Source: Cornus controversa | Lineage: Eukaryota > Streptophyta > Magnoliopsida > Cornales > Cornaceae | Direction of reading: 5' to 3' | DNA length: 64,000 bases | Assembly: GCA_026545225.1 (NCBI GenBank) | Contig: CM048845.1 | Location: 77,958,533 to 78,022,532, forward strand | Shown: positions 23,601 to 34,743 of the stretch, one piece after another | Layout: the number at the start of each line of letters is the position of its first letter | Position numbering within the stretch: the first letter of the stretch is position 1 | Position numbers and translations under genes: made by a program | The notes under the pieces: model-generated | Seen by the model: only the letters and a program-made list of their open reading frames with translations | The model's database searches: none | Told to the model about the DNA's origin: nothing

Positions 23601-24236
23601 CTTTTACTTTCTTTTGTGTTCTCAACAACACAGTTGAAAATTTGAGGAGCTCCAGGGACCTATGTCACGATCATGATCATGCTAAAGATGAACAATTAAC
23701 AAATCTCTTTGATAATGTTGAAAGAATTCTCTGGTTCTATTTGGGCGTGCGCCTAATTGGTTGTGCTCCTATAACTTCTTGAGATTCATTCCCATTTTTC
23801 TTCTCATTGCTCATGTTTAAGATTAGAAACTACTGTTTTTAGTATGAGTCCTAGCAGATGAAATGCAGTAGGTTAACAGAATCAAATTGCCAAAGTATTG
23901 GCCTTGGAGAATTTGTGAGATCCTTTACAGAACGTTGTTAATTACAACCAAATTTTCCAATGCTGCAGTGCCAACTGCTATATTAGTGGAACCAAGAAAT
24001 TTGCTTTGGTTTGTTAAACCTAAATCACCTTTCCTCCAGAATTTCAATAACCAAAGATACAAGTAAGGAAACTCTCACAGTACAATAACATGTTGCCCAA
24101 GGCAAAAATGAATTCAATTGGTCTCCTTGTTGGGCTTGATATTCAAGAAACCCATATCTGAGTTATGTACCCACCAAATCTTTATTCTTGGTTTAGATAG
24201 ATAAGCCAAAAGATTATATAGAACAATATATATTGA

Positions 24237-24267
<31 letters not shown>

Positions 24268-25740
24268 CTTCAAAAGAGCATGCAAATCTGAGTATGTGAA
24301 CAGATACTAGTAATTTAATGAAACTTGGTTTGCAGAGAAACCATAAACTCAAATTATTATATGCATTCCTTGTTGCAAGACAATTATGTGAGTCCAGATT
24401 TGTAATATGATGGCTAAGTGCATTTATATAGCCACATAAGTACTAATACATATCAGAAAATGCCAAAGTAGACCTAGATCAATTTAACAAGTTTTGAATA
24501 AATTAATCATCGATCCGATGGTAACTTGATTTGCTGGGAAATCACAAACTTGTACATCATCGGTTTTGATTGAGAGCATAAAGAAGCTTCTCTAAGGTAT
24601 CACAAGAACAAGCATTACAAAAAAACATGTTGTAACATATCTCTATTTGAAATCTCTTCCATATATATATATATATATATATATTTCAAAACCCTCCATT
24701 TTTACAATTATAAATTTATAATTTTTCAAGTGATTTTAAGAGCCAACAAGCTAGAACTGATAAGGAGAGGAGACCATCTAAGTGATCATATTATATTATA
24801 TCATTAGGAAGGCAATGAGATTGAGGCAATTTTTCGCCTCTGCGATTATGAAGCCAAACATGACCTTTCTGTATCAACTTAAAATTATAAAAAAAAGTGA
24901 CAATACAATTGAATACTTTTCGATCGAAACCAATCACAAGATTACACAGGCAGATCGTTTGATGTGCATCCTTCATACCGTAGTTGATAATACAGGGACA
25001 CTTACCATAGTTGAGTATTTGTCTCTTCACAGGCCATATCTAAGGAGATATGATTTAGACTAATAAGAATCCATAAAGCCCACCTCCTAGATAAAGTATG
25101 TCATAGTAATCATCAATTGAGAGAATCACCCAAATGGCATAGAAGAAATACCCCTACCATGATCTGCATGTATAGAGCTAAAAACCCACTTCCTTGAAGT
25201 GTCCATATTTTGCTATGTGTTTTATAAATATATAACATATATAAAAATTAACCATAATCAATGGTCATTGATTGGAACAACAAAGCAGAGATCTTTATTT
25301 TATTTAGTTTTGATATATCTTGCAACAGTCACGTAAAATGACATATTGTATATATACATATACATTGACCATGAAGCACGGAATCAATCATGGTACGTTG
25401 CTAAAGAATTTTTCTCGTCATGTTCATATATATATATATATTCTACCATGGTTGTATAAGTCCGAAACTAATGACTGAAATACTGTGAATCTCCATAACC
25501 CAATCACAGTGAACCAAAGTTTCGCGCGATCAGCGCAGTGCACATATACACAGGTCAGATATACAGTATATGTTTGATTTCTCCTCTTAATTTTTATAAA
25601 AAGAAACTTTAGTCCTAACCATGGCATACCAATTATTGGGTTTAAACACAATAATCAACATGTGCAATTAATTAAAGGAGAATTTTAATAATCAAACCAG
25701 ATCAAAGCGATAATTTATTCAGGAAATCAATCATTTCTCA
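23601..25740. other. no recognisable gene
   Basis: Non-coding, AT-rich. Contains an (AAT)n tract at about 24237-24267 and a (TA)n tract at about 24663-24685. A 93-aa open frame (24782-25063) and its antisense have no motif I recognise, no codon-usage support and no splice context, so I do not call it a gene. Confidence 0.5.
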
Positions 25741-26170
25741 CAGACGGCGCCAACTGATGAAGCAGAAATCCACTCCTGATCTGGTCAAACACCAACCTGT
25801 AAAAGGACACAAATAAAGGAAATCGGAAGGACACTAATGTGGTGCCGGCCGATTACACTCTAACGCTCAAGTTAGATATCGGAAAGGCTTTGAAAGTTAT
25901 AAAAGTACTCAATGGGTGTTAATTGCGTACCTAGTATATGTATCGTCTTTGTATTTATAGCGATCAAATAAAAATGTGTCATAGTAGGAGATAATCTCTT
26001 CAGTTCCCCAGATTTATCTGGAGATAGAAAAGTCCTGGTCAAAGCACATCTCTAATCTATATCATACCAATCATAATTGTCCATGTCATACACCTTATAA
26101 TTGGAGTCAAATACTTTATCAATTTTTATTATATATATATAGAGGGACAAGAAGGAGAAGGCTATGCTTA
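25741..26170 (-). mobile_element. LTR retrotransposon fragment (minus strand): primer site plus LTR
   Basis: On the minus strand TTGGCGCCGTCTG (25753-25741) is a standard tRNA primer-binding region of plant gypsy-type elements, and the DNA just before it ends in CA. That LTR would extend rightwards on the plus map from 25755. It contains a TATA-like CGCTATAAATACAAAG on the minus strand (about 25948-25963), as LTR promoters do. The far end and any TSD are not determined, so 26170 is approximate. No internal coding remains to the left. Confidence 0.6.
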
Positions 26171-27076
26171 GCACTTTATCATCAATTGAGAACTTTATAA
26201 CGATGGAATTACCTAGGATTTAGAGAAAACCGAATAAATCAAAATAAAGGTTTTGCCAATATATTTTTTTGTTTGTTTTGCTGATTTTAGCAAAATCTAA
26301 TTGAACAATTAATCGATCAATTTTTTGAAGCAATTACTCAATAAGGTAAATGGTACATAGGGATATAATATGATTTTCTCTTAAAAATACAATTACAAAT
26401 TTGACATAAAAAAACGTAAATTGTAAATATACGCACATGGGTATAATATGAATGTATTATATATTACAAAAAATTTATTTTTATACTATTTTTCATTTTT
26501 TTCAATCATATCCCAATGCTAAATCAATTTAAAAATGAAATGAATTCATGGTTGTAAAAGTATTATAAAATATTTATAAAATGTGCATTATTGTTTGTTT
26601 AGATATCTTATTTTCTTAATTGCTTACCAAAAAATTAGATATTTTATTTTTCATTTCAATTTGTAATATATAGTTTTCTCAAAATACGTTAAATTACAAA
26701 GTACGTTGAATTAATTTATCAATATATGGTATTATATGATACTAGAAATATAAAACTATAAATTTTCTACTACTAGAAAAATGAAATGATTTGATAAATT
26801 GCACACTAGCTATTTAAAATTTCCATTTTTTCTAATAAAATGATTAAAGACAATGAACTAATCAGTAAGACACAAAGCATAGTAAACGGAACAAATTTAA
26901 GAGCGGGCCTATCACTACTTGCTTCGATATGTTACATGTACAAACACTGTAATTCTAAATCATAAGATAAAATAAAAGCATGTTCAAGTTTGCTAACTGG
27001 TCTGGGCTGGTCCACTAGGCTTTATGGATCTTGATGGCCCAAAATGGGCCAAAATTTTGTTGCCACAGATGTAACA
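26171..27076. other. AT-rich non-coding DNA
   Basis: Very AT-rich, with no open frame of note and no recognised element. Confidence 0.5.
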
Positions 27077-28186
27077 GGGTCACATTCATAAAATCTCCCT
27101 CTACTATAAAAAATTCTCATAAAACTCTCTGAATTTTCAACAATCCTTGTCTACTACTAATTTCTCTCATATAAGGACAAATTTAAATGGATTCGTCAGT
27201 TTGATTTCAAAATTACCAAAATATCCTTCGTTTATTTAATAATTTTAAATACAAAAGAAGTTATTTTAAAATGACAAATGTACCCATTCATTATTTTAAA
27301 ATGACAAATGGGTTAGACTTTACCGACCAAGGTAACATCTCCACCATGGAAGACGTCAAAGAAATCTAGATCTCCTACTTCTCCGCCGTTGAATGGAGAA
27401 CAACCACTGCCACCACAAACAATCACCACTCAGAGCACCACCATCCCCATCCCCATTCCCATCCCACTAACCGCCACCACCATCCCCATCCCCATTCTCA
27501 TCCCACTAACCACCACCACCATCCCCACCCCAAAACTACCATTATTACAGCCCTGCAATTGAAATTAAATGGCTACAATCTCTTCTCTAATGCCATTGCC
27601 ACCTCGGATCTCTGGTACCAGATCTTAGCAATGAAGCCTTCACATTTTTCTCTCCCTGCAACATTGTGCCTCTCCGTTGATCATCATCGCTGATCTCCAC
27701 AACCTCTCCTCTAACTGTAATTTTCGTCATTGCTGGCAACGTTGGTCTGAACATGACAACGTTATGTTTCTGTTAGGGTTTGAGAGAGAGCGTAGGGAAG
27801 AGAGAGGTTAGGTTTTTTAAATTACATAAGAGCCCATATTTTTGATGATGTGGAAGATTTAGTTAAGGGCATTTTTTGTCTAAAAAATATTGGGACAGTG
27901 ACGTCTAACCTCCTCAAAGCGAGGAGGTTAGCTTTGCCCAATAACACACACATACACACACATATAGTAAAAGGGTATGCTAGTATTTTAATTGTCAATG
28001 ATGTATGTATAAAGGTCAATTTAGTCATTTATATACCACTTAATAGAGCACGTGAGTTGCAAACACGATTTCTCTGTCAAATTCAACCGAAAACTAACGG
28101 GAGGGGACTATTTGATCAATCTTTTAGTATAGGGGAGTTTTATGAGAATTTTTGTATAGTAGAAAGGGGTTTTATGAATTTAACCC
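27077..28186. mobile_element. 1.1-kb inverted-terminal-repeat element (Mutator-like, non-autonomous)
   Basis: The left end (GGGTCACATTCATAAAA..., then CTACTATAAAAAATTCTCAT) is repeated inverted at the right end (ATGAGAATTTTTGTATAGTAG ... TTTATGAATTTAACCC), giving TIRs of about 60 bp with some mismatches. Flanking 9-mers GATGTAACA and TATGTAATA match at 7 of 9 positions, suggesting an old 9-bp target duplication. The interior is more GC-rich than the surroundings and includes a CCACCATCCCCAT tandem repeat. No transposase is present. Confidence 0.75.
27435..27530. repeat. about 39-bp tandem repeat, C-rich
   Basis: Two full units and a partial third of CACCACCATCCCCATCCCCA...CATCCCACTAACC, inside the inverted-repeat element. 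In one plus frame it encodes alternating His/Pro, but that frame is broken upstream by TAG. Confidence 0.85.
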
Positions 28187-28630
28187 TATGTAATATGTGT
28201 GTGTGTGTGTATTGTGATTTGTGTAACACGACATAATTTGAACTCTGTAAATGCAAAAGAAACTGCTTAGAATTATGAATTTTTTATATACAATATTTTG
28301 TAATTTGTTGATAGAAATATAATTTATTGCCTCAAAACTAAATAAAAAGGGCAAAAAATACATAACACTTGTGCTTTTGAACTGGTCATAGATCAATCAC
28401 AAACGTTGTGGATATATATTTTGTTACATTTTTATCATGCAAATGATAATAAGTGAAATTTAATGAAAATCTTATGCTCATGCAAGAAGTAAAAAGGGAA
28501 TAACGAAAATCTTTATGCTCATGCAATAAATATGTTATAGATTGGTTATATTCTTGAATATTTGGCCAATATTGACAAACTAATCCGATGTCTTGAATTA
28601 ATGTTAGAAATGTTATCTTGTATATTATAG

Positions 28631-28669
<39 letters not shown>
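28631..28669. repeat. (TA)n microsatellite
   Basis: About 19 TA units directly abutting the left end of the tandem foldback MITE. A shorter (TA)n tract flanks its right end at about 29081-29099. Confidence 0.9.
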
Positions 28670-28671
<2 letters not shown>

Positions 28672-29078
28672 TTGATAATTACAAACAAAGGTATACACCT
28701 TTATGTTTCTGTATGTAAATGGATATTAATTCTGAATGGAAGCAAAGTATGCATCACTTGCTACCCATACAAGATACTTTGCTTCCATACTTTGCTTCCA
28801 TTCAGAATTAATATCCATTTACAAACAGAAACATAAAGGTGTATACCTTTGTTGGCTTTTATGTTCTTGATCATTACAAGATAGTGAAAGCCAACAAAGG
28901 TATACACCTTTATGTTTCTGTTTGTAAATGGATATTAATTCTGAATGGAAGCAAATTATCTTGTATGAGTAGCAAGTGATGTATACTTTGCTTCCATTCA
29001 TAATTAATATCCATTTACATACAGAAACATAAAGGTGTATACCTTTGTTGGCTTTCACTATCTTGTAATTATCAAGAA
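28669..29078. mobile_element. tandem pair of foldback MITEs
   Basis: Two head-to-tail copies (about 28669-28863 and 28864-29078). Each is a long hairpin: a left arm GTATACACCTTTATG...GAATGGAAGC and its reverse complement after a short loop. The outer ends are TTCTTGATAATTACAA and its complement TTGTAATTATCAAGAA; the inner junction reads TTCTTGATCATTACAAG. The left copy lacks about 15 bp (GATAGTGAAAGCCAA) near its start. Both sides are (TA)n, so a TA-type target is possible but the TSD cannot be read. It has no coding capacity; the open frames here are arm translations. Confidence 0.9.
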
Positions 29079-29511
29079 CATATATATATATATATATATG
29101 TCATGAAGTATACCTAAAAAGGAAGAAATGGAGGCACAATTAAAAAGATGTTTGATAAATCACATTTAAAACACAACTGAGTGGAGTGACCTAAAAATCA
29201 TGAAATGATAGTCCTTTAGGAACATCTAAGTTTCCATCTCCATTAGTTGCTAGCTAATTAAAGAAGTCCATGCATATTAGGAAATAAGTCATCTTTCCTT
29301 TTTTAATATTAGTCAAACAAAAAATGTTCACAATCATTTTTTTTTAATCTCTATCCAGAATGAGATCTGCTGATCAAACATGACATGTACAATTTTAATA
29401 CACTAAATATGGTTAATTACAGAGCCTCCCATTGTCCATCTCTAACACAAAAAAACATAATAATTTTGAGGAGGGCATTCTAGATAAATTTGTGGTCCTA
29501 AATTACCCCCA

Positions 29512-29680
29512 ATATATATATATATATATAAGACTAAATTTAATGGGTTAGCTACGCTTCTTTTTATAGTGGCTTGACGGTATTATCAACCCAAAAATAT
29601 ATATATATATATAAGACTAAATTTAATGGGTTAACTACGCTTCTTTTTATAGTGGCTTGACGGTATTATCAACCCAAAAA
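29512..29680. repeat. 83-bp tandem duplication with TA tract
   Basis: Two adjacent copies of (TA)n followed by AAGACTAAATTTAATGGG...TATTATCAACCCAAAAAT. The only difference I see outside the TA run is GCTACGC versus ACTACGC. The near-identity indicates a recent duplication, possibly by slippage or unequal exchange at the TA tract. Confidence 0.92.
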
Positions 29681-30255
29681 TGTCATAATCTTAATGATTA
29701 ACTCCTTTCTTATGTCATCATCTTTATAAATATGACCAAAAAAGAAAAAATTAACCTATATAAATAGAGCGATGATGTATTGATAAGTGAATTTGAATAT
29801 GAAGATCCGATCCCAACAGCAAAAAAATCAAAATTTGCTTTTGACTAAAACATTGGAATGACCTAATTAATTGAATTTTGCAGCTAATGGTAATTTGTTT
29901 CCTTAGTTGGATGGAGCACCACAAAAGATGAACCAATGAGCCTCTCTAGGTGTGCTTGTAAACATGGACTCAAACCGGTCTTTAATTGTCTACCTCAAGC
30001 TAGCTATCAATGATGCATGAACTTCGTTCCATCCATATATGACTGTTCGATCAATATTTATTTCAAACCTACCATAGAAATTAATACTGATTTTGTAGCA
30101 AATGAGTGCCATCTGACTCGTTAGTTTGGACTTCAGATTTAATAAAGAGTGAGAAACTAACTATCGGAAATATGGGCATAGAAACTAACTAATTAGGTAT
30201 TTGTTTCATGTAAAAGAATCGAGACAACCTTTAAGCTACCATGTAACACGCATGC

Positions 30256-30301
<46 letters not shown>

Positions 30302-31934
30302 AGAAAATCCAAATTGGCTATTGGGGTCACTGTAGATAAGTCATTGCATGCCACTGAATAAGAACAATCGTGTTTCACAGTCATAGTTAATTTGGTTGGT
30401 CTAAATGACCCATAGGGCGTATGGAAAGAAATATTCAATTGTACTAATATGTAGATTTTAAAATCCAACAAATATTCAATGGTAATAAGAACCATACGAA
30501 GAACATAAGAAAGTTAAATGGAAAGAAAGTGTCTTCTTAAGTTCTAGGACAAGTGTTGTAGGCTTGTCATCCAAATAAATACTTGGACTTATAAATTAGT
30601 TGTATGGTATAACATTCTTACTCTTGAAAAGGAGATAGTTCAAGTCTCAGCGTTGACAAATGTGTGAGTAACTTACCTTATAAAAAAAATCTTAAATTTT
30701 ATTGATTTGGGTATCACAGAATTACTCTAGAGAAACCTCAGTCCTGACAAACAAATTGACCCAATCATCTGATTGCATCGCCAATCTGGTTATGATTGGT
30801 GGCTCTTCACATGACCAAATGTTATATTTTAGTGCAAAATACTTTCATGTGTATTATGCCCATTAGATTCTTTTTTCTTCTTTTGTCATGATATTTTGTT
30901 AATTATTTGCTATGGTTAAACTCTTTTAAGGTCTCTAATATTTCGTAATAGCATTTAAGTATTTCTAGTAACATAGAATTGGTGCCTTCCAAATTGAATT
31001 GTTGTTTTGTGCTTCCAAACTCAATTTTATCATGGTCCTATCTGCCAATCTACTTGCATTTTTTAGTCTACTATACTATTTTGATTATTTTCTTTTTTAA
31101 GTGTGAATGGATTTTTCTTTTCTTCCTATTCTCCCTTTTTTTTTTTCGGTAAATAAATGATTTTAAGGAGTACATAATGTCCTATATATACACATAAAAA
31201 GAAAAAAAATATTTATAGGGTAGTGATATTTGGACTCCATAAAAAGAAAATGACGGTGCATGCTGCCCTTTATTCTAGGATGAAAGCCTAGTTCATATTT
31301 CTCTCTCCAACCCTCCTCTTTGTTCTAGAATGAAAGCCTACTATAGAGTTATTCATGCATCTCTCTTCAACCATTCTTTTATGTGATTTTATACTTTTTA
31401 TGCAGAATATGCTCTATACATCAATGCAATAATAATAAAATTTGAAATTCAAATGTTTGAAAGAACCAATGAATACTATATCCTCAATATTTATCTCAAA
31501 AAGGTAGAGCAATTAAACAATGAAAAAATATATTTTATTGTAAACAAAAAAAAAATGATTCAAGCTAGTCCATAATCCATATGTAGCCCTCTGCTGCACT
31601 GAAGAAAAAATTCAAAGAATTTTTCTCTAAGAATAGTTTTTTCACTAATTTGAGTTCTACTATTTCAAAAATCATGAAAAATTATTATCAATCTTTATTC
31701 ACATATAAAGATGGAGTTTGAGAATGTTATTAATTTTCATAGGTATTTTGATTTAGTTTTCGTGAATGTAAAATACTAAAAATGGAGAAGTTTGATGATA
31801 AATTAGGTTGAAGAAGAAAATAGATAAGGTTCACAAATCCTAACAACCACGTCATTTTATTTTATGAAAGTTTAAATTATAACGGAAGAGGTGTTTTGTG
31901 AAGCGCCAATAACACCACCCTATATGTATATATA
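29681..31934. other. non-coding spacer
   Basis: No gene was recognised. A (TA)n tract of about 20 units lies at 30257-30296. A related phrase occurs twice near 31275 and 31325 (TTCTAGGATGAAAGCCTA, TTCTAGAATGAAAGCCTA). Confidence 0.5.
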
Positions 31935-32145
31935 GAGCAATGCTACACATCATAAAATTATTTCATGAATTTGTATCACGAATGATGTGGCAGGTAACGT
32001 GGAGAGTTAGTATTGGTGGGATTCCCCCATACACAAAGTCCCATCATATTATCACCGAATCTCACCAATACTAACTCTCCACGTTACCTGCCACATCATT
32101 CATGATAAAATTCATGAAATAATTTCATGACGTTTAGCATTTCTC
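31935..32145. mobile_element. 211-bp Mutator-type MITE with perfect 9-bp TSD
   Basis: Near-perfect foldback. Left end GAGCAATGCTACACATCAT; right end is the complement of GAGAAATGCTAAACGTCAT. The arms include GATGTGGCAGGTAACGTGG and its inverse. Flanks are GTATATATA at 31926-31934 and again at 32146-32154, a 9-bp duplication as made by Mutator-like transposases. The AT simplicity of the target lowers its weight slightly. Confidence 0.88.
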
Positions 32146-33776
32146 GTATATATATGCTTAATTTGGGATCACGCCAAAATACACACATTTAAAGGTGGGT
32201 CTTCAATTCACAGTGGCATGTTTTAATTGAGGTAAAATAATGGAATATAGTCTCAATTGATTTTACTCAGACAGGGAGATGAGGGTAAATATCCATGCTG
32301 GTAGGTTAACTGATGTATGTTAGAGGATAAAAGTGTTCTGTAAAGATTCATGCATCCTTGTGCGAAGAAGAAAAATGTTTTCTTTGAAGTTTGAAAATTT
32401 TATTTTTTTAGCATTTATTTACTCTAGTAGTTGACCTTGTTTCCTCAATTTAACTTTCACCATTTCTAAGGCTGATGTCTACAATAAATTTATTTATTTA
32501 TCTATTTCTACTTTGTAAGACAAAAAGTATCACTTAATTACAATCTTTGATGGTAGTGTTTGAGTATAGATAAGATAGTCGTCTTCTTAGTCATTAGCCA
32601 TTATTATTATTATTATATTTTTTCTTATCACAAGTACATGAAATACTCCAAAGGTGGAACTTATACGGACAAGCAAACCAACCAGGTTTCGAAGGCTTGA
32701 CAATTATTTCTATAATTGCTGCTAAATCTAATCTCATATTAAAGTAATTTAAGTTGAGGTGTCGGTAACTCTATCCCAAATAATAACTCGAGTTAAGGTC
32801 TCAGTAACATAATCTGAATTTCAGCCTAACCTTTGTATATTTATAATTTTAAATATATTATATTTACTAGTAACCATGGTCCATCTTTTTATTTCAGCAT
32901 TTTTTCTTTAAATCTTGATTTATTATATATTAATCCTTCGAAATTAAAATGAATTTCTTCGGAATTTGTATTCAAATATTTATATATTTGTATTCAGTTT
33001 TTTGGAATTTTTTATGCATAGGAGTGAGTAATCAAATCTCACATCAACCTTATTTTTCACCCAAATCTTTTATCATAAGCTCAACTCGAATTGAAAATTT
33101 TGAATCTGAACTAAATTAAGAAGTATGAGTTGAAGGTCGGATTGGATCGAGCTTGGATGTAAGGTTTTTGGGTTAACCCCTTAACCTACCTAAACGGCCC
33201 GAGTTGTACCCGTACAATAGCCTTGGATAGTACTATAAATTTCATAATTAGTGTAAGATATATGGATCTAGCAACTGCATGCATGTATAACTTGAACGTA
33301 AATTAGCATTTTAACTCAAATGTATATTGTCATGCATTCACGTACAAAGAGGTTGTTTGTAACTTCTCTTGGTGACCTCCATATGATACATATATCCAAA
33401 ATTTACTTAATTTACATTTTTTTACAGTAAACTTATTCAATGTATAAATGTTATATATATATATATTTTCCTTGTATAAATGTTATATTGGAGATAGCGT
33501 ATTCCTATGCGTGGAGATGCGTTAGCAATTTGAGGTATAAAATGGTTAAAAGAAGTGCATTATTGGCTTATAATCCAACATTCACTTCAAGAGAAATCTT
33601 TAAGAAGCACATGTTTCCACAAATGGGAGAAAAAAGAAGAAGAAGAAGAAACTCGTGTCATCAAATCAAAGGGGCAATAATTATGGAATCTTGTCTTCCA
33701 TAATACTCCGTATATAATTGAGCAGAAAGTTAAAGATGTTGATACTTCTAAAACCTCTCTCAAATAAAATTTATGT

Positions 33777-33815
<39 letters not shown>

Positions 33816-34570
33816 CCTTACAATGTTATGCATGTCTACAGTAGTTTAAAAAGTGCTGGAAATATTGAATAATTGAATTTTAGTATATTGGCAAATTATT
33901 GAAATTACTTGAGGGGTGTGTGTACTGAATTACTATGCCTTTTTAGGAGGAAAAAAGAAGAAGAAGCGGAGGATGATGCATTTTATAACCGAAAAATAAT
34001 ATAAATGTCAATCAGTTTTTGTACCGATTAATGTGATAGTTATTGAAATAAATACTTAAAAGCTGATGTGATAATTATTGAGATAAATACTTAAAGAGAG
34101 AGAATCTATTTTTATTCTTTGTTGGACTCTGTTTATTGAAATTGCACCCAAAAAAAAAAAAAAAGCCATCAACTTTTGTATCATTTCTCATTTTTTAACC
34201 AAATAAAGTACTCAAAATTCTTCAGGAACAAAGAAGGGGATTGTCTGATATGTCAAAATGAAAGGAACCCAATGAGAGATATGTGGATAATAGGGAGGTA
34301 GTTTAACTCTCCCATCCCTGTCAGTGTCCAAACAATTTGTGTCCAACTAGTAACTACATCCATATATCAGTAATACTATATATATATATATATATATATA
34401 TATGGGAGAAAATATTCGTACTTTTTTTTTCCGGTTACATTTGCATGATTATCTTTTTTTCTTTCAAATACTAAACTACTCTTTTAGTCTCTAATTTTTA
34501 ATGTTAATTCTTTTGACAAAATAAACAACTTTCCTGTTAGATTAATCTCCACCGCCCCGTATCACTCCTC
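32146..34570. other. upstream region of the NPF gene, non-coding
   Basis: AT-rich with (TA)n tracts at about 33781-33813 and 34374-34403 and a repeated phrase ATGTGATA(A/G)TTATTGA(A/G)ATAAATACTTAAA near 34031-34095. An 87-aa frame at 33440-33703 has no recognised motif. The right end should include the NPF promoter. Confidence 0.5.
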
Positions 34571-34578
34571 CTAACCAC

Positions 34579-34584
34579 TATAAA
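34579..34584 (+). promoter_or_regulatory. candidate TATA box of the NPF7.3-like gene
   Basis: CACTATAAATGAACC lies 165 bp upstream of the ATG at 34744, followed by a pyrimidine-rich leader (CTCTTCCTCCCTTCTC). Both are common in plant core promoters. Confidence 0.5.
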
Positions 34585-34743
34585 TGAACCTCTTCCTCCC
34601 TTCTCTTGTTTCCCAACTTCTTAATTTCCTTCTTTTCTCCATCATGTATTTGAATTCTTAGTAATATACCATATATCTTTTGCTCTAGCTCTACCAGTTT
34701 TCTAATTGTCTCTTGTTATATATCATCACCAACATCATCATCA

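Noticed and set aside
23582..24070. Possible gene relic with coding-like phrases
   Set aside because: No frame stays open and no family is recognisable on either strand.
24782..25063. 93-aa frame as a small gene
   Set aside because: No recognisable motif, antisense frame equally open, AT-biased composition, no conserved context visible.
27850..28236. 128-aa plus-strand open frame
   Set aside because: Runs through the right TIR of the inverted-repeat element and an ACACACAT tract; no domain signature.
28386..29058. Several 70-100-aa frames with YIYIYIYI runs
   Set aside because: Translations of (TA)n and of the MITE arms; near-identical peptides appear on both strands because the DNA is palindromic.
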